Of a stretch of 64,000 bases of DNA, positions 45,518 through 55,827 are shown in pieces (positions within the stretch are counted from its first letter, which is position 1; each line of letters opens with the position of its first letter). The position numbers and the translations under genes were made by a program. Under the pieces are notes generated by a model. That model was not told the DNA's origin, did not search any database, and worked only from the letters and a program-made list of their open reading frames with translations. This DNA comes from Orbilia blumenaviensis. Its lineage: Eukaryota; Ascomycota; Orbiliomycetes; Orbiliales; Orbiliaceae. Location: positions 1,302,001 through 1,366,000 of the forward strand of contig JAVHNS010000010.1 in the NCBI GenBank assembly GCA_036872755.1. The letters run 5' to 3'.

Positions 45518-45910
45518 TTTATAACCGAAATGAAAATGGATCAGTTCCGACGGGACTCCACCTTCGCCCCTCATGCAGACCCTAGATTAATTTGTGACAA
45601 GCTAGTGCAGCGAACTGAACAGTGATCTCTTGATATCGATAGGCTAATGATATGATAAACTGATACATAGTCGTGGGAAATTTCTCGTGCACGGCCGTTT
45701 ACTTCAGAAATTAAATATCACCTCTCTTAGCCCTAGATAGACTGCTACTTTTCCAACGGTATACTACCCAGTCCTCTCCCCTCTAAAGCACCTCTCTAAA
45801 TACGTTGAATTGGGTATTATTCCCAAAGAGCCAGGAGGCTTTGCTGAGGCAGTCATCTGAATACAATTTGATATAATATATACAGCGCTTAAAAACCACC
45901 GGTCCAAAGT

Positions 45911-48136
45911 TTGTTTCATGCTGTCTATTCATTGATAGAAAAGCATTGTATACTGACCTATTTAACAGTGACAGCTCCCTCTTTCGGATGCCCGTCGTCC
46001 GTACTAACTGGAAGGATCATCCAGCGGTTCCTAACAGTCGCCCGAGTCCTCACTCTCTTGTACATATCATCCTCACTTCCGGTCACACAGGCTAGAGCCT
46101 ACGATGCCGAAATCTGCTGCATGCAAGCCTACCTTCTTAACCGCTCCCGCACCGACGTCCCCTGGAACATCTGCCTCCCAAAGTTCCGTAATGCTTCTGC
46201 AGACCCCCCGCATGTAACGGCCACCCTTGGTTTCTGCAAATCTAATTGCGGCTCCGGTCCTGCTCTAAACTCCCGCCTCGAATGGCTCGCCCCGCTCTCG
46301 ACATGGGTGTTTCCCATGTTGGTTCTGCTTGCCCAACTTCCCGTCGGAGATCTACCCCAACGGTTTATAGATCGGTACCGCGTTCTTGATTATGTTAAAA
46401 TTGTGTGGCCGTATATAGAATGGGTTTCAGTGCTCGGTGATCCAGCCAGTGCGTTTGTCGCGGCTTATTCGACATTGGCTAAAGATTTTATTCTATCATA
46501 CTCATTTTTAGCGAAGAGGACGGGAAAACAGGAGGGTGAGCTTACACCGCTTGATAGATCGCTGATGGGATTGGCTATGGTGGCAAGCCGGACACGGCCC
46601 GAAGAGTATCCTCTTGCGGCTTTCCTACCCGTACTGCTCAGTCGCGAGATATCCGACCACCTTATGAACCCTAGTGTGCAGGGTATTATCAACCCCAAGC
46701 TGCGCGATCAATTGTATGCTTTGAAGTTGATACTTGAAAACGGGAGTCTCAGGCTCGCTCTATACCCCAACGATGCCAGGGAAATCCTGAATTCCTTTGG
46801 GGAAAATGATACCACTGAAAAGGACAGCCAAACAACCCTTCAGGAGAAGCTGAAGAACTTGGAACGTGCGCTAACGGATATAAAAACCCTTTCGCCGGTA
46901 CCTGTTGGAGTCGTTGGGGACGAAAAGCATCCCGAAGCCCCGGTTACTAACTCTGATGACGGCGATTATATCGCAGCTGATCTTCTCTCCGCAGTCAGTG
47001 CCGTAAACCTACTCTGGGCAACTAACGGAGTGTCCACTTCTAGCGAAAGGGAGGAGCTGCAAGACATCAAAACCGCCCCATCCCCACCCGTTCAGCCCAC
47101 CTCGTCCTACACTGAAGAACGTAAAGTATTGAAAGATATTTTACACCCCTCGACCGCGATCAAGTTAATCATTCAAGCCATTGGTCGTTCTCGCAGCAAT
47201 TTTCTCCTCAGTTTCGCTTTTCCCATGATCATTGTCTTTACCACGATCATAAATACCTTCAACACCGCCTACAAAGAACTAGGCGACCAAAACACCGCCC
47301 AGGGAATCGCCTACGGTACCTGGTACATGTGGATTCTCATCCTCACTGTCGCCTCAAATAGTGCGGCCTCTGCTCTCGAAACCAGTATCGTCCAGGATGC
47401 TCTTCGCACTACAATTGGTATTCGCCCCAGGCAGATATTTGTCGAATCCGTCATGTCCCGTAACATCTTTGGCAATAACGCGAACTGGTTCCGTTGGTTG
47501 GAAACCGCCGGGGTGCCCAAGACGGCGCGGATCGGTATCCTTGGGCCCCAAGATCATGAACACAGATTTCATTTTATATGGCACATAGTGTGGCAGGTTT
47601 TAGGTTGGGTCTGGGTTGGCTTCGCCTGCGCCAATGCTGCGGCAGTGTCGTTCACGACCCCTACAGTGGGCCTGGGGTGCCGCTCGTTCAATCAGGTTCT
47701 GTATGGGGGAGGAACCTTTATTGCAGCTATACTCCGAGTTTTTAAGAGTGACACCTTTGAGCGGGTAGATGCGAACCCGGTTCCAGCTTCTCAGCAGCGG
47801 TCTAGAGAAATGCCTACCTGGAGAAAACATGCGGGTGCCGTAGTCGGGATGTTATACCACACGGTGTGTACGCTCAACGTGCTGATTTTGGTTGTTGGAA
47901 CATTCCTCCAGATTTCAGGGTTTTACAATACCTGTAAATGCCAAGCGCTGTTTGGAGATGATAATACGGTCATTGATATTAGTTCGCCGACCAAGGGAAG
48001 AGAAAATGCGAGAAGGTATTGGTTGAGCATGGCATGGGTGGCGTATGGGACGGCTTGGGGTGCATGCGGACTTGCAATCTGTGCGAGGCAGTTCATCTTT
48101 GGTCTCCTTGAACAAGAATTCAAAGAGGAAGATTAA
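45911..48136 (+). CDS. Polytopic membrane protein of unknown function
   Basis: An open frame of 741 codons from 45911 ends at TAA 48136, but its first in-frame ATG lies about 74 codons in. The true start is therefore unresolved. A good acceptor (CTGAC branch, TTAACAG) at 45961-45967 suggests an upstream exon not found here. Alternatively a 37-nt intron (46002-46038) would join ATG at 45989 to the frame and create a clean signal peptide. Residues about 35-60 look like a signal peptide ending ARAYDAE, then comes a Cys-rich ectodomain (ICCMQAYL, NICLPKF, GFCKSNCGSG). Six to eight hydrophobic spans are visible, including near 133-155 and 435-470, then TWYMWILILTVA, FIWHIVWQVLGWVWVGFA, and two near the C-terminus. 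A Ser/Pro/Glu-rich loop separates the two halves. No family recognised; topology resembles uncharacterised fungal plasma-membrane proteins. Confidence 0.7.
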   Translation: MFHAVYSLIEKHCILTYLTVTAPSFGCPSSVLTGRIIQRFLTVARVLTLLYISSSLPVTQARAYDAEICCMQAYLLNRSRTDVPWNICLPKFRNASADPPHVTATLGFCKSNCGSGPALNSRLEWLAPLSTWVFPMLVLLAQLPVGDLPQRFIDRYRVLDYVKIVWPYIEWVSVLGDPASAFVAAYSTLAKDFILSYSFLAKRTGKQEGELTPLDRSLMGLAMVASRTRPEEYPLAAFLPVLLSREISDHLMNPSVQGIINPKLRDQLYALKLILENGSLRLALYPNDAREILNSFGENDTTEKDSQTTLQEKLKNLERALTDIKTLSPVPVGVVGDEKHPEAPVTNSDDGDYIAADLLSAVSAVNLLWATNGVSTSSEREELQDIKTAPSPPVQPTSSYTEERKVLKDILHPSTAIKLIIQAIGRSRSNFLLSFAFPMIIVFTTIINTFNTAYKELGDQNTAQGIAYGTWYMWILILTVASNSAASALETSIVQDALRTTIGIRPRQIFVESVMSRNIFGNNANWFRWLETAGVPKTARIGILGPQDHEHRFHFIWHIVWQVLGWVWVGFACANAAAVSFTTPTVGLGCRSFNQVLYGGGTFIAAILRVFKSDTFERVDANPVPASQQRSREMPTWRKHAGAVVGMLYHTVCTLNVLILVVGTFLQISGFYNTCKCQALFGDDNTVIDISSPTKGRENARRYWLSMAWVAYGTAWGACGLAICARQFIFGLLEQEFKEED

Positions 48137-48995
48137 GTGGCTTTTTGCTGTTTTTTTATTCGCATAAATAGCATTTGTGAAAAGGGGATCTTCTAGTATA
48201 AATGATATCTTCAAGATTTGAAGGTCCAACTATAGTACTAACGACGAGGGGATTGCTTAGAACTTTAATGAATATTCCGTCTGTTATACATATATTCTAA
48301 CAAAAGTACGCACCTAAGTTGGTATGGTAAAAGTCAAATTGCGCTTAGAGACATCTGCGCCAAGTTTATAGTTCATAATTTGTGTCATACTAGTAGAGTA
48401 AAAACGCTGGCATTCATGCTTAGAGGACTCGTTGCGACTGCAGCAGTAGCAGTTGCATTTATCTTTTACTTTATGTATAGTCGGACCTTTGATGGATTGC
48501 TTTGATATTGGAGGATTAACTCAGCCTGTTACCGTTAGTCTTTCGTTTATGATATCTTAAACTTGTCTAACTCTAGAATTGGTAGATAGGTTTATGATGC
48601 GTACCTTGGGTTTATCTACTCTTCCCCTTAGGCCACAGTATGTGCCACTGACAAAACCCAACACAGTACAGAAGTTGGCCTGGTATCTACTTTCTTGTGT
48701 TTTACCTTACGACCAACCGCTTTTATTGCCTAGCTTAGTAAGATAATAACTAAGTTTTGACGCGATGAGGCAGTCGGTTAGTTATGCTATTCTAATTTAG
48801 CCACTTACACAGGTTAATCCGATACGTATACGCTCAATTTATCGTCTAAAAGTATTGTGTTATCTAGGAGAAAGACTAGTTTAAACCTATATCTAGATAC
48901 TCAGTTATTCATTTGCATTCTATTCTTCTTATATAAATTTACATTCGCTTCCCCTGAAGTAGTCCCTCCTATACCCCGTGGGCCAGATGATTATT
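48137..48995. other. Convergent intergenic region
   Basis: About 860 bp of AT-rich DNA between the converging membrane-protein and F-box genes, with no coding signal or structured repeat. Confidence 0.5.
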
Positions 48996-50477
48996 TTATA
49001 CATGGCCGCGACTAACGCACATGCACCTTCGCCCTATTTCTTCGCCCGAATCACGACATGCCTCCTCGCTCGCATCATCCAACGATTCATCCCAGCTTGG
49101 TTCCACAAAATCTCTCATCAAGATCGATTCCCAGAAGATATCCGCCTGATCATTATCGCCGAGATCAGGGCGCGCATGTAGCTGAGCTTTAATATCGTCC
49201 ACATCAGCCACCGCGTTATCTCTCGTCCGCGTGAGCCGGGCGGAGCAAGTTTTCTCTGATGCCCAATCCCCATCAACCTCTAAAAGCATTGCTGGGGGGT
49301 CGCCGTCAAAAGTGGTGCTCCAACCAAGATAACCGTACAGGATTTGAAAGTCAAACTTGCGGAGTTTTGGTAGCCCCTCGGAGATATATTTAAGGACTCT
49401 GTAAGTGCTCAGTCGGCCGGTAGAGGATCCGTGGAACCAGCATCCGGTAATTGATAAAACACTTATACCTTTGCAAAGATTCAAAAACGCCTTCAGATTG
49501 TTAGCATCAAGGGTCATCAGTTCCACTTCAAACTTTTTGAGTCTAGGTAAACCAATCGATGTAGGCAGAAACAACATCTGATGTATCTTCATCCAAAAGG
49601 CATCCCCAGTATTCGACAGTGATAGTTCCTCGAGCTGGTGCCCTATATTCTCCAACCATTGACAAAAACCTATGCATGGGTTGTCCCGGCAGTTATTGAA
49701 ATTAATATAGAGCTCCAGTCGGCGTAGACTCGAGAAGCCGGCTCTTAACTGTAACAATATATCATTGGATATTCCATTGAACTGGGTGATATTTATTCCT
49801 TGCACCCTATAGTTGTTCTCGAAACCGAGCATAGTAATACTATGTAAACCTGCTGCAGCAACAGACTCGATAGTATCTGCCCATATCCAATTATCTACGC
49901 CGCGTCCCTCAACATATAAGTACCTCCAACCCATTTGGATGCCCCGGACGGCCGCCGATGGTCTTTCCCCCGCTTTTATACCCAGCAAGGGGTATAGTAA
50001 GCTCAAATCGAAGTAAGAAGGCCGCCTTTTAGGTGCACTCTCGAAAGAAATTGTCCTAACATTCTGAAAAATCGAGAAGAGAACATTAAAAAATTCGAAT
50101 TGTTGCCCAGAGTCACACATCCGTTCAACGGCAGTGACATGGTTCAACCCCGCTGTTGGCAGATTCGCCACACCAGGGTGAGATTTGTATACGTGCTCAT
50201 CAGGGACGCTTCCGAGGTATGGCATCTGAAAGCATATTCTTAATTCATGCGCCCGAGTATTCTGCGCTGAGGGTTCTGTTGAGAATGCAATGAGGTTTTC
50301 CAGGAACCCAGGGACCAGGTAGATGCGCTGGGTGTGGTAAACTGCATTCAGGTGTAGGTCTCGTAGTTTCGCGTTGAGGTCCCGGCATGCTCGCCTGAGA
50401 GAAAGCAAGTCGTGATTCTCGAGGTCCTCCGCTACAAGCAACAAGAGTTCTGGCGGTATAGAGCTGATGGATGTCAT
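48996..50477 (-). CDS. F-box protein with leucine-rich repeats (F-box protein 2)
   Basis: 493-aa single-exon protein. Residues 4-45 are an F-box (SSIPPELLLLVAEDL, then LLSLRRACRDLNAK), predicted to bind Skp1. Next comes the motif seen in F-box protein 1, here STEPSAQNTRAHELRI and MPYLG. Residues about 130-400 hold irregular Leu-rich repeats (SLRRLELYINFNNC, QLEELSLSNTG, LPRLKKFEVELMT, CKGISVLSITGC), the presumed substrate platform. The C-terminal 90 residues are acidic and end with a Cys/basic tail. It belongs to the same paralog family as F-box proteins 1 and 3 and lies head-to-head with protein 3 across about 2 kb. AATATATAAG on the minus strand at 50733-50724 is a likely TATA box. Confidence 0.85.
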   Translation of the reverse strand: MTSISSIPPELLLLVAEDLENHDLLSLRRACRDLNAKLRDLHLNAVYHTQRIYLVPGFLENLIAFSTEPSAQNTRAHELRICFQMPYLGSVPDEHVYKSHPGVANLPTAGLNHVTAVERMCDSGQQFEFFNVLFSIFQNVRTISFESAPKRRPSYFDLSLLYPLLGIKAGERPSAAVRGIQMGWRYLYVEGRGVDNWIWADTIESVAAAGLHSITMLGFENNYRVQGINITQFNGISNDILLQLRAGFSSLRRLELYINFNNCRDNPCIGFCQWLENIGHQLEELSLSNTGDAFWMKIHQMLFLPTSIGLPRLKKFEVELMTLDANNLKAFLNLCKGISVLSITGCWFHGSSTGRLSTYRVLKYISEGLPKLRKFDFQILYGYLGWSTTFDGDPPAMLLEVDGDWASEKTCSARLTRTRDNAVADVDDIKAQLHARPDLGDNDQADIFWESILMRDFVEPSWDESLDDASEEACRDSGEEIGRRCMCVSRGHV

Positions 50478-52469
50478 TGTGCTACCCGCTATTAGGATCT
50501 ATGTAACTGACGCAGACGGTTAGTTGACTAGTCGACGTAATGCCATGCACGTGCAATTGATTTACAATTTTGGGGGGTGTAAGGATCCAGATCTGGCCAA
50601 GCTAATCCGTCTCGGCAGTGTGAATGGAGTCAATACCAGCTGTGCAGAATATGCTAATAAGGAGAGGAAACTCTCTTTGCGGATATAGGGTCTATGCGGC
50701 TATTGTGCTTTCGGCATCTTATGCTTATATATTCCAGGACCTTATTTCTTGCTTTTTTTTTGCCCTGCGCAGCTAGTTGCGGGTTGGGAAAGAGCATTGC
50801 AATTATTCAAGTACCTAGTCAGAAACATTCCTCGTCAAAAGCGCAATTGCGGTCATGAGTAATCTACCCACAAGCATTCTAACCGCAGTCTAATATATTG
50901 ATACGTAATGACCTCGTATGGCACTTATCGATACAGTCCATCGTGATTTACTAGCTATTCTAATATAAGTGGCCTACTCTATATTTACTAGCCAGCCATC
51001 AGCCGCCAAAGGTTGCAGGGGCAAGAACAAACGACGATAACCACGTGTTGACGCACATCGCTTGATCACAAAAATATAGTTAACTAACTGGCATTAGGCA
51101 ACAGCTAAGCTTCATATTCTCCGCAGCGTAAATACGAATATGCGGAACCAGTCAACTACATATACAGTCAGGGTCTCAAAAGCACTATACATATTTTATT
51201 TGCAATAATGTAAGTCTTCGTATCAACTGATTTATTAGGGCATGAATACAGAGTCCAACTGGATTAGATTTGGTTATTCGGCGCGATCATTCAGCGTTCT
51301 CGAACTCATGATTGTATAAATTGGCACAGTATATGATATCCACCAGCTCGGATTAGACTTTTGCTCATACAAACTTACGCAAGGCGCCGCATTTCGCTTC
51401 TAGGTATCGATATCCGCTAGACGAAGTGTGCTTAGGAGGAAATACTATGAAAACTTTCTTGAGGGAGGAGGCCAGTAGAAACAATAGAAAGCGAACGAGG
51501 GGAGTGGTATTGAGTAACGTAAGGATATGGCTTGGATTTGGGACTCAACAAGACTTAAATTTAAATTTGCTTACTCTCGTAGATTACACTGTAAGGTAGG
51601 CTTGCAGTGTAGGAGTTCAAATGTGGCACCCGGAACCATCGTTGGTTTGACTACCATAACATTGATTGGAATCTAATATTAAAAAAGCTCGAAGGTACAT
51701 GGCCTGATAGAGATACGGCAACATATGAACCGCAAATATTTTTGCCAGTGTGCCTTTCGCCTTCACCTCGAATATCCATTTAGGCACTCAATTGATCAAC
51801 TCGCGACTTGTGGCGGCTTAGTATCGAACAACCCGACCTGTGTACATGTACTTTGTACACAACAGGCGAAGACCGTTATTCATATTGCCCTGTTGTGCCA
51901 AGACCGTCCCACATCCGAATTTGGAACGAGTCAAAGTGCAACAACAGGTAGCTTTCAGATTGTGTTGCCATGTATGGAGTGCTCAAGGCTGGCAAGCGCG
52001 TGCTCGATTGTTGACACCTAGTGCACCTGGAACATCTAGAACATACTATGAGACCACTCTAGAACCCACCAAACAGTATTTCCAAACCATATGTCAAAAA
52101 ACTAAGCCTGCTTTCACATCTCATTCTTCTCACCTCCTTTATTCCAGAAGGCAGCACCTTTCTGTTAACATCATTACCAGCAAACACTCTGGACCTTATT
52201 TGTCTCGCACCTGCAAGACTTCAGCGTTGTGGGAGCATACGAACTAGCACGGTACTTAAAAGAATTCTGATTATAGTTCCTTCGACGCGAAGAATTGGCT
52301 TCTCAATATTAAACTTAGGGCCGGGGTCTGTATACTGGTGCTGACAGCCAACCGCCACAACCATCCACCCCACCCTTTCCCGCAGAGCCACCAACCAGTA
52401 TCTCTCATTACAATACCAGTAGGTACTTAAGCAGACTCACATAGCTTAGAGGTGGCTAACAGCTCTTTT
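50478..52469. other. Divergent intergenic region between two F-box genes
   Basis: 2 kb promoter region shared by F-box genes 2 and 3. A TATA-like element for gene 2 lies at 50724-50733. Open frames at 51725-52247 lack any likeness to known proteins. No tRNA or transposon was seen. Confidence 0.5.
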
Positions 52470-54086
52470 ATGTCGACAGAAAAACTAAATCTATTTGCAC
52501 CATCCGAAGAACCCAATATGATATCAACAATTGCTGATCTTCCAACCGAGATGGTTAATGAAATCGGTACCGATTTTGAAGAAGACGATTGGTTGGCTCT
52601 ACGCATGACCTGCCAGAAGTTTAACAGCAAATTTCGAGATTTCCACTTGGATTCAAAGTATACTCGTCTCCGAGTTTTTTTGGTTCGACAAAGTACTAGA
52701 AACCTTGTGAGGATCTCTGAGCACCCATCTGAAGTAAACTTGAGAGTTCGAAGACTCGAAATTTCGTTCCGATCGCCCTACATGCCAGAAAGGATTTTCG
52801 ACATCACATATTCAGCGAGGGCCATGAGAATTTCCCCTGACAGGGGGGGGAACATAGGCTCCAAAGACAAAGGTCGGCGTATGATGTCCGAGATCAAGCG
52901 ATTAGCCAGCCGGCGCCGTGTCGATTCAGGCCACATGGCCCCAGAAATCGAGGCCATGAGATTGGATCTGTTGACAGCCTTATCGAAACTGCCAAACCTA
53001 CAGGGTGTACGATTCGCGGCTGGGGCCTCGGATACAACGCTTACCCGGTCAGAGCTAAATTTATTCTACCCATCTTTACAACTCGTGCCTGGAACCCGCA
53101 TCCCTATAAGCAACCACGTCAGTACAAAGGTCCAAATGGGGGTCTATGAGGAAATGGTACTACAGGGGTGGAATGATGCTCTATCCGCCATATGTGCTAC
53201 CCCAAGACCTTCACTGCAATATATTACCTGGCTCCAGATCAAGAACAACTCAGTCTCCAACCATTTGGCAGACTTCCCAAAGGCTGGATCTGCATTTCCC
53301 AACTTACGGGTACTCGACGTTGCCTTTTACCCCGGCCAGGGATGGGGAAAGCTTTGGGGGCTAAGGTTTTCCCGATGGCTAAGCTCGATTGGGCCGGCTT
53401 TGGAAGAGCTAAGGGTTATTGTTCAGGGAGGCTTTGAGAGGAACAATCAAGAACCTATCCAGCTCCCTGAAAACCATGAGCTTTTCAATCTAGCGAAGCT
53501 TTACTTTTCAGGTTTCCCGCTCAACCCCGATAATTTGGAAGCCTTCCTGTCGCATTGCAAGGGAGCTTTGACAGAATTAACTATCGCTCGTGGTGACATG
53601 AAAGATCCGAAAAACGGTTGGTTCAAGATAATGAAAGTACTGAACAGCGATTTCAAACTACAGCTCTTCCAGCTTCAACCCGACAGTCACGTTTCTCGAG
53701 TTTTTGAATTGTCTGATGATGACGTATCTCTAGATGGGTTGGAACCCACCGAACCTGAATATCTGCTTCCTAATCTTAAGGTCGTAGGCGGATGGTCCTC
53801 AACTTCAACTCTTTGGCAAGCCACATGCTGGACCTCAGGTTCGGAGTTTGTTGTGTGCAAACACTTTGGGTTAGCTCTTGACAACCAAAGCTCCCCTGAT
53901 GAATTTTGGGGTTTAATTTCGGAGAGACGTTGGACCGATAGCGAAATACTCAAGGATTATGGCCACGAAGTTATTTACCTTGGTATGTTTGACAGTGACA
54001 GCGAGGTTTATTTTAGGGATCTTCTAGATCATCATGACTTCGATGGTGATACTTTTGCTAGTTACGGTGGTCTCTTGGGAGACTGA
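52470..54086 (+). CDS. F-box protein with leucine-rich repeats (F-box protein 3)
   Basis: 538 aa from the first ATG of the frame (52470); a GTG at 52452 extends the frame but is not a plausible start. Residues about 20-60 are an F-box-like segment (IADLPTEMVNEIG, then WLALRMTCQKFNSKF), more divergent than in proteins 1 and 2. The shared post-F-box motif follows: SEHPSEVNLRVRRLEI and RSPYMP. Leu-rich repeats extend to about residue 400 (PNLQGVRF, FPNLRVLDVAFYPG, ALEELRVIVQGGF, LFNLAKLYFSGFP). The C-terminus is acidic and Trp-containing. Same family as the other two F-box proteins in the window; target unknown. Confidence 0.82.
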   Translation: MSTEKLNLFAPSEEPNMISTIADLPTEMVNEIGTDFEEDDWLALRMTCQKFNSKFRDFHLDSKYTRLRVFLVRQSTRNLVRISEHPSEVNLRVRRLEISFRSPYMPERIFDITYSARAMRISPDRGGNIGSKDKGRRMMSEIKRLASRRRVDSGHMAPEIEAMRLDLLTALSKLPNLQGVRFAAGASDTTLTRSELNLFYPSLQLVPGTRIPISNHVSTKVQMGVYEEMVLQGWNDALSAICATPRPSLQYITWLQIKNNSVSNHLADFPKAGSAFPNLRVLDVAFYPGQGWGKLWGLRFSRWLSSIGPALEELRVIVQGGFERNNQEPIQLPENHELFNLAKLYFSGFPLNPDNLEAFLSHCKGALTELTIARGDMKDPKNGWFKIMKVLNSDFKLQLFQLQPDSHVSRVFELSDDDVSLDGLEPTEPEYLLPNLKVVGGWSSTSTLWQATCWTSGSEFVVCKHFGLALDNQSSPDEFWGLISERRWTDSEILKDYGHEVIYLGMFDSDSEVYFRDLLDHHDFDGDTFASYGGLLGD

Positions 54087-54742
54087 ATTACCTCATAGGT
54101 ACTAGAGCTCCTATAGTCATAGCCTTTAGGCTTTATTTCTTGGATCGGAAGGTTTACCCTCTTATCTTTCCTTTTTCTGAATATTTTAAATTATAAAGAG
54201 GGACAGACAGCATCGGAATCTGGAATTCCTTTGTTGCGCTAGCACATCAATTACTATCAATATAATAACATGGCAGCTCGATAATGCATGTACGCTTAGT
54301 TAAAATAACAATTTTTGACCGTAACCCCATAGTCTTCTTCGTAAGGGGTCAGCAGCTGAGGAGGTTCAGTGCTCTTATAACGAGTGAATGGCGTCTACTA
54401 GTTTTGCCACCTGCTATTCTACTTAATGAATTTCGTTTTGCTTGAACCTATGAACGTCGATTCCGCTGATCTAACTTTATTTCGAAATAAGGCCTACCCA
54501 TAGCCTCCCAAGCTGAATATATAAAAGAAAAGTGTATTCTCAGTCTCATATGCCCTCGACTATAATTATAGGGATGAGCACACAGTCCGTCCGCTATAAA
54601 TTTAGGTATACCGAAGAGTCAATGCTTTCCTCATAAATGCTGAAACCGCATCTTGTTATTACCCCGTCCTACCATGCCCTCGGATCCATCGCCATCCCTT
54701 CGAAAACATGATTTAAAGGCCCATTGGTCCCGAGCCCCCATC
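54087..54742. other. Convergent intergenic region
   Basis: AT-rich 3' flanks of F-box gene 3 and the promethin-like gene. Nothing else recognised. Confidence 0.5.
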
Positions 54743-55509
54743 TTACTCCTGAGCGTCGAATGACCAATTCGACTTCTTCGACTCATCTGAATAGGCAACA
54801 TCCTCCTTTTTCTCACTCTGTGTATCCAAACCAACAGGCTTCGTAGACTTGCTCCTCTCATCACCGGGTGTCTCGATATACCCTGTAGCTTTACCGATTC
54901 GACGGACTGCGACAAAGCAAAAGGCGAGGTACACCCATGTTGCGGCTGGAGAATATTTCGTAGAGTTTTTAGCATTGTATCCTCAGAAATTCAAATAATA
55001 CTTAAATTGAGAAGGAATATAGATCTTACCAGCTAGAGTAAATGTAATAACCAATGCCCAGAATAGTACAACTCCTGGTTATCAAGTAACATTTCATTAG
55101 TATTAAGTACTTGAAGTAATTGTGGCACTCCACATGTTGCATTTCATCGCTGCCTGCTAAGCCAGGCTAACCGAACCCAAACCCCCACAACAAAAAAAAT
55201 GATATCATACGTACCCGCAACCAAAACCCAAAACAATCCGACCCCAAGAGCAAGCGCCGACAGCAATAAGATAGCAGAAACCGAGAACCCAATAAAACAA
55301 AGCAGCGGGACAAACGCGAATAGCAATTGCACGCCAAGAAATGATGAAAGAACAGGTCGTTGGTAGCAGAACCGGAAGACGGCGTTGTAAGCTCTCTGCC
55401 GAGCTTGTGGTGGCGCAACCTTGTCCATCGTGGAAAGGACAAAAGACATGATGTTTTGAGTGTCTGGTAAGTAGCCAGTGAAGGATTGGCGGGTCGTTGC
55501 GGTCGACAT
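54743..55509 (-). CDS. Promethin/LDAF1-type lipid-droplet protein
   Basis: Three exons on the minus strand: 55509-55215, 55074-55030 and 54945-54743, with introns of 140 and 84 nt, give 180 aa. Every junction is GT..AG and in frame, and the 45-nt middle exon restores a continuous hydrophobic segment (GVVLFWALVITFTLA). Residues about 55-130 form two long hydrophobic stretches with little polar content, as in promethin-family hairpin proteins (yeast Osw5/Ldo16 relatives, mammalian LDAF1) that work with seipin at lipid-droplet formation sites. The N-terminal APPQARQRAYNAVFRF segment is amphipathic; the C-terminal 50 residues are charged and Ser/Lys-rich. Family assignment rests on overall pattern from memory; another small ER membrane protein is possible. 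Confidence 0.75.
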
Positions 55510-55827
55510 GATGTGTTCTGTGTGTTCTGTTAAGTCTCGCAGGATGTTGGTGAGTTAAGTTTGGGATGCCGAAGAATCCAGGAATTTGAGCGGATTAATG
55601 CATTCCGTAAAAGTACGAAGGAATGCGTATACGTAATCACACCAAGACATCCAAAAACTACTACACGAAGATATCAATATACCGTTTATGGAAAAGTTTG
55701 AACCGGAGATAAAGGGTCTGCGCGGTTCACGACTTCTATCGGATGCCACCTGTATTGAAAGAGCTATATTATACCACGCTAGAAAGCTCCACATATCTAA
55801 ATCCTCATCGCCAGTATAAATATATCT

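Larger units (their letters stand above)
44324..45910. other. Intergenic region with an 18-bp palindrome
   Basis: Promoter of the CFEM-like gene on the left, leader of the polytopic membrane protein on the right. Only short open frames. A perfect palindrome (TACCTAGG)n sits at 45500-45517. Confidence 0.5.
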
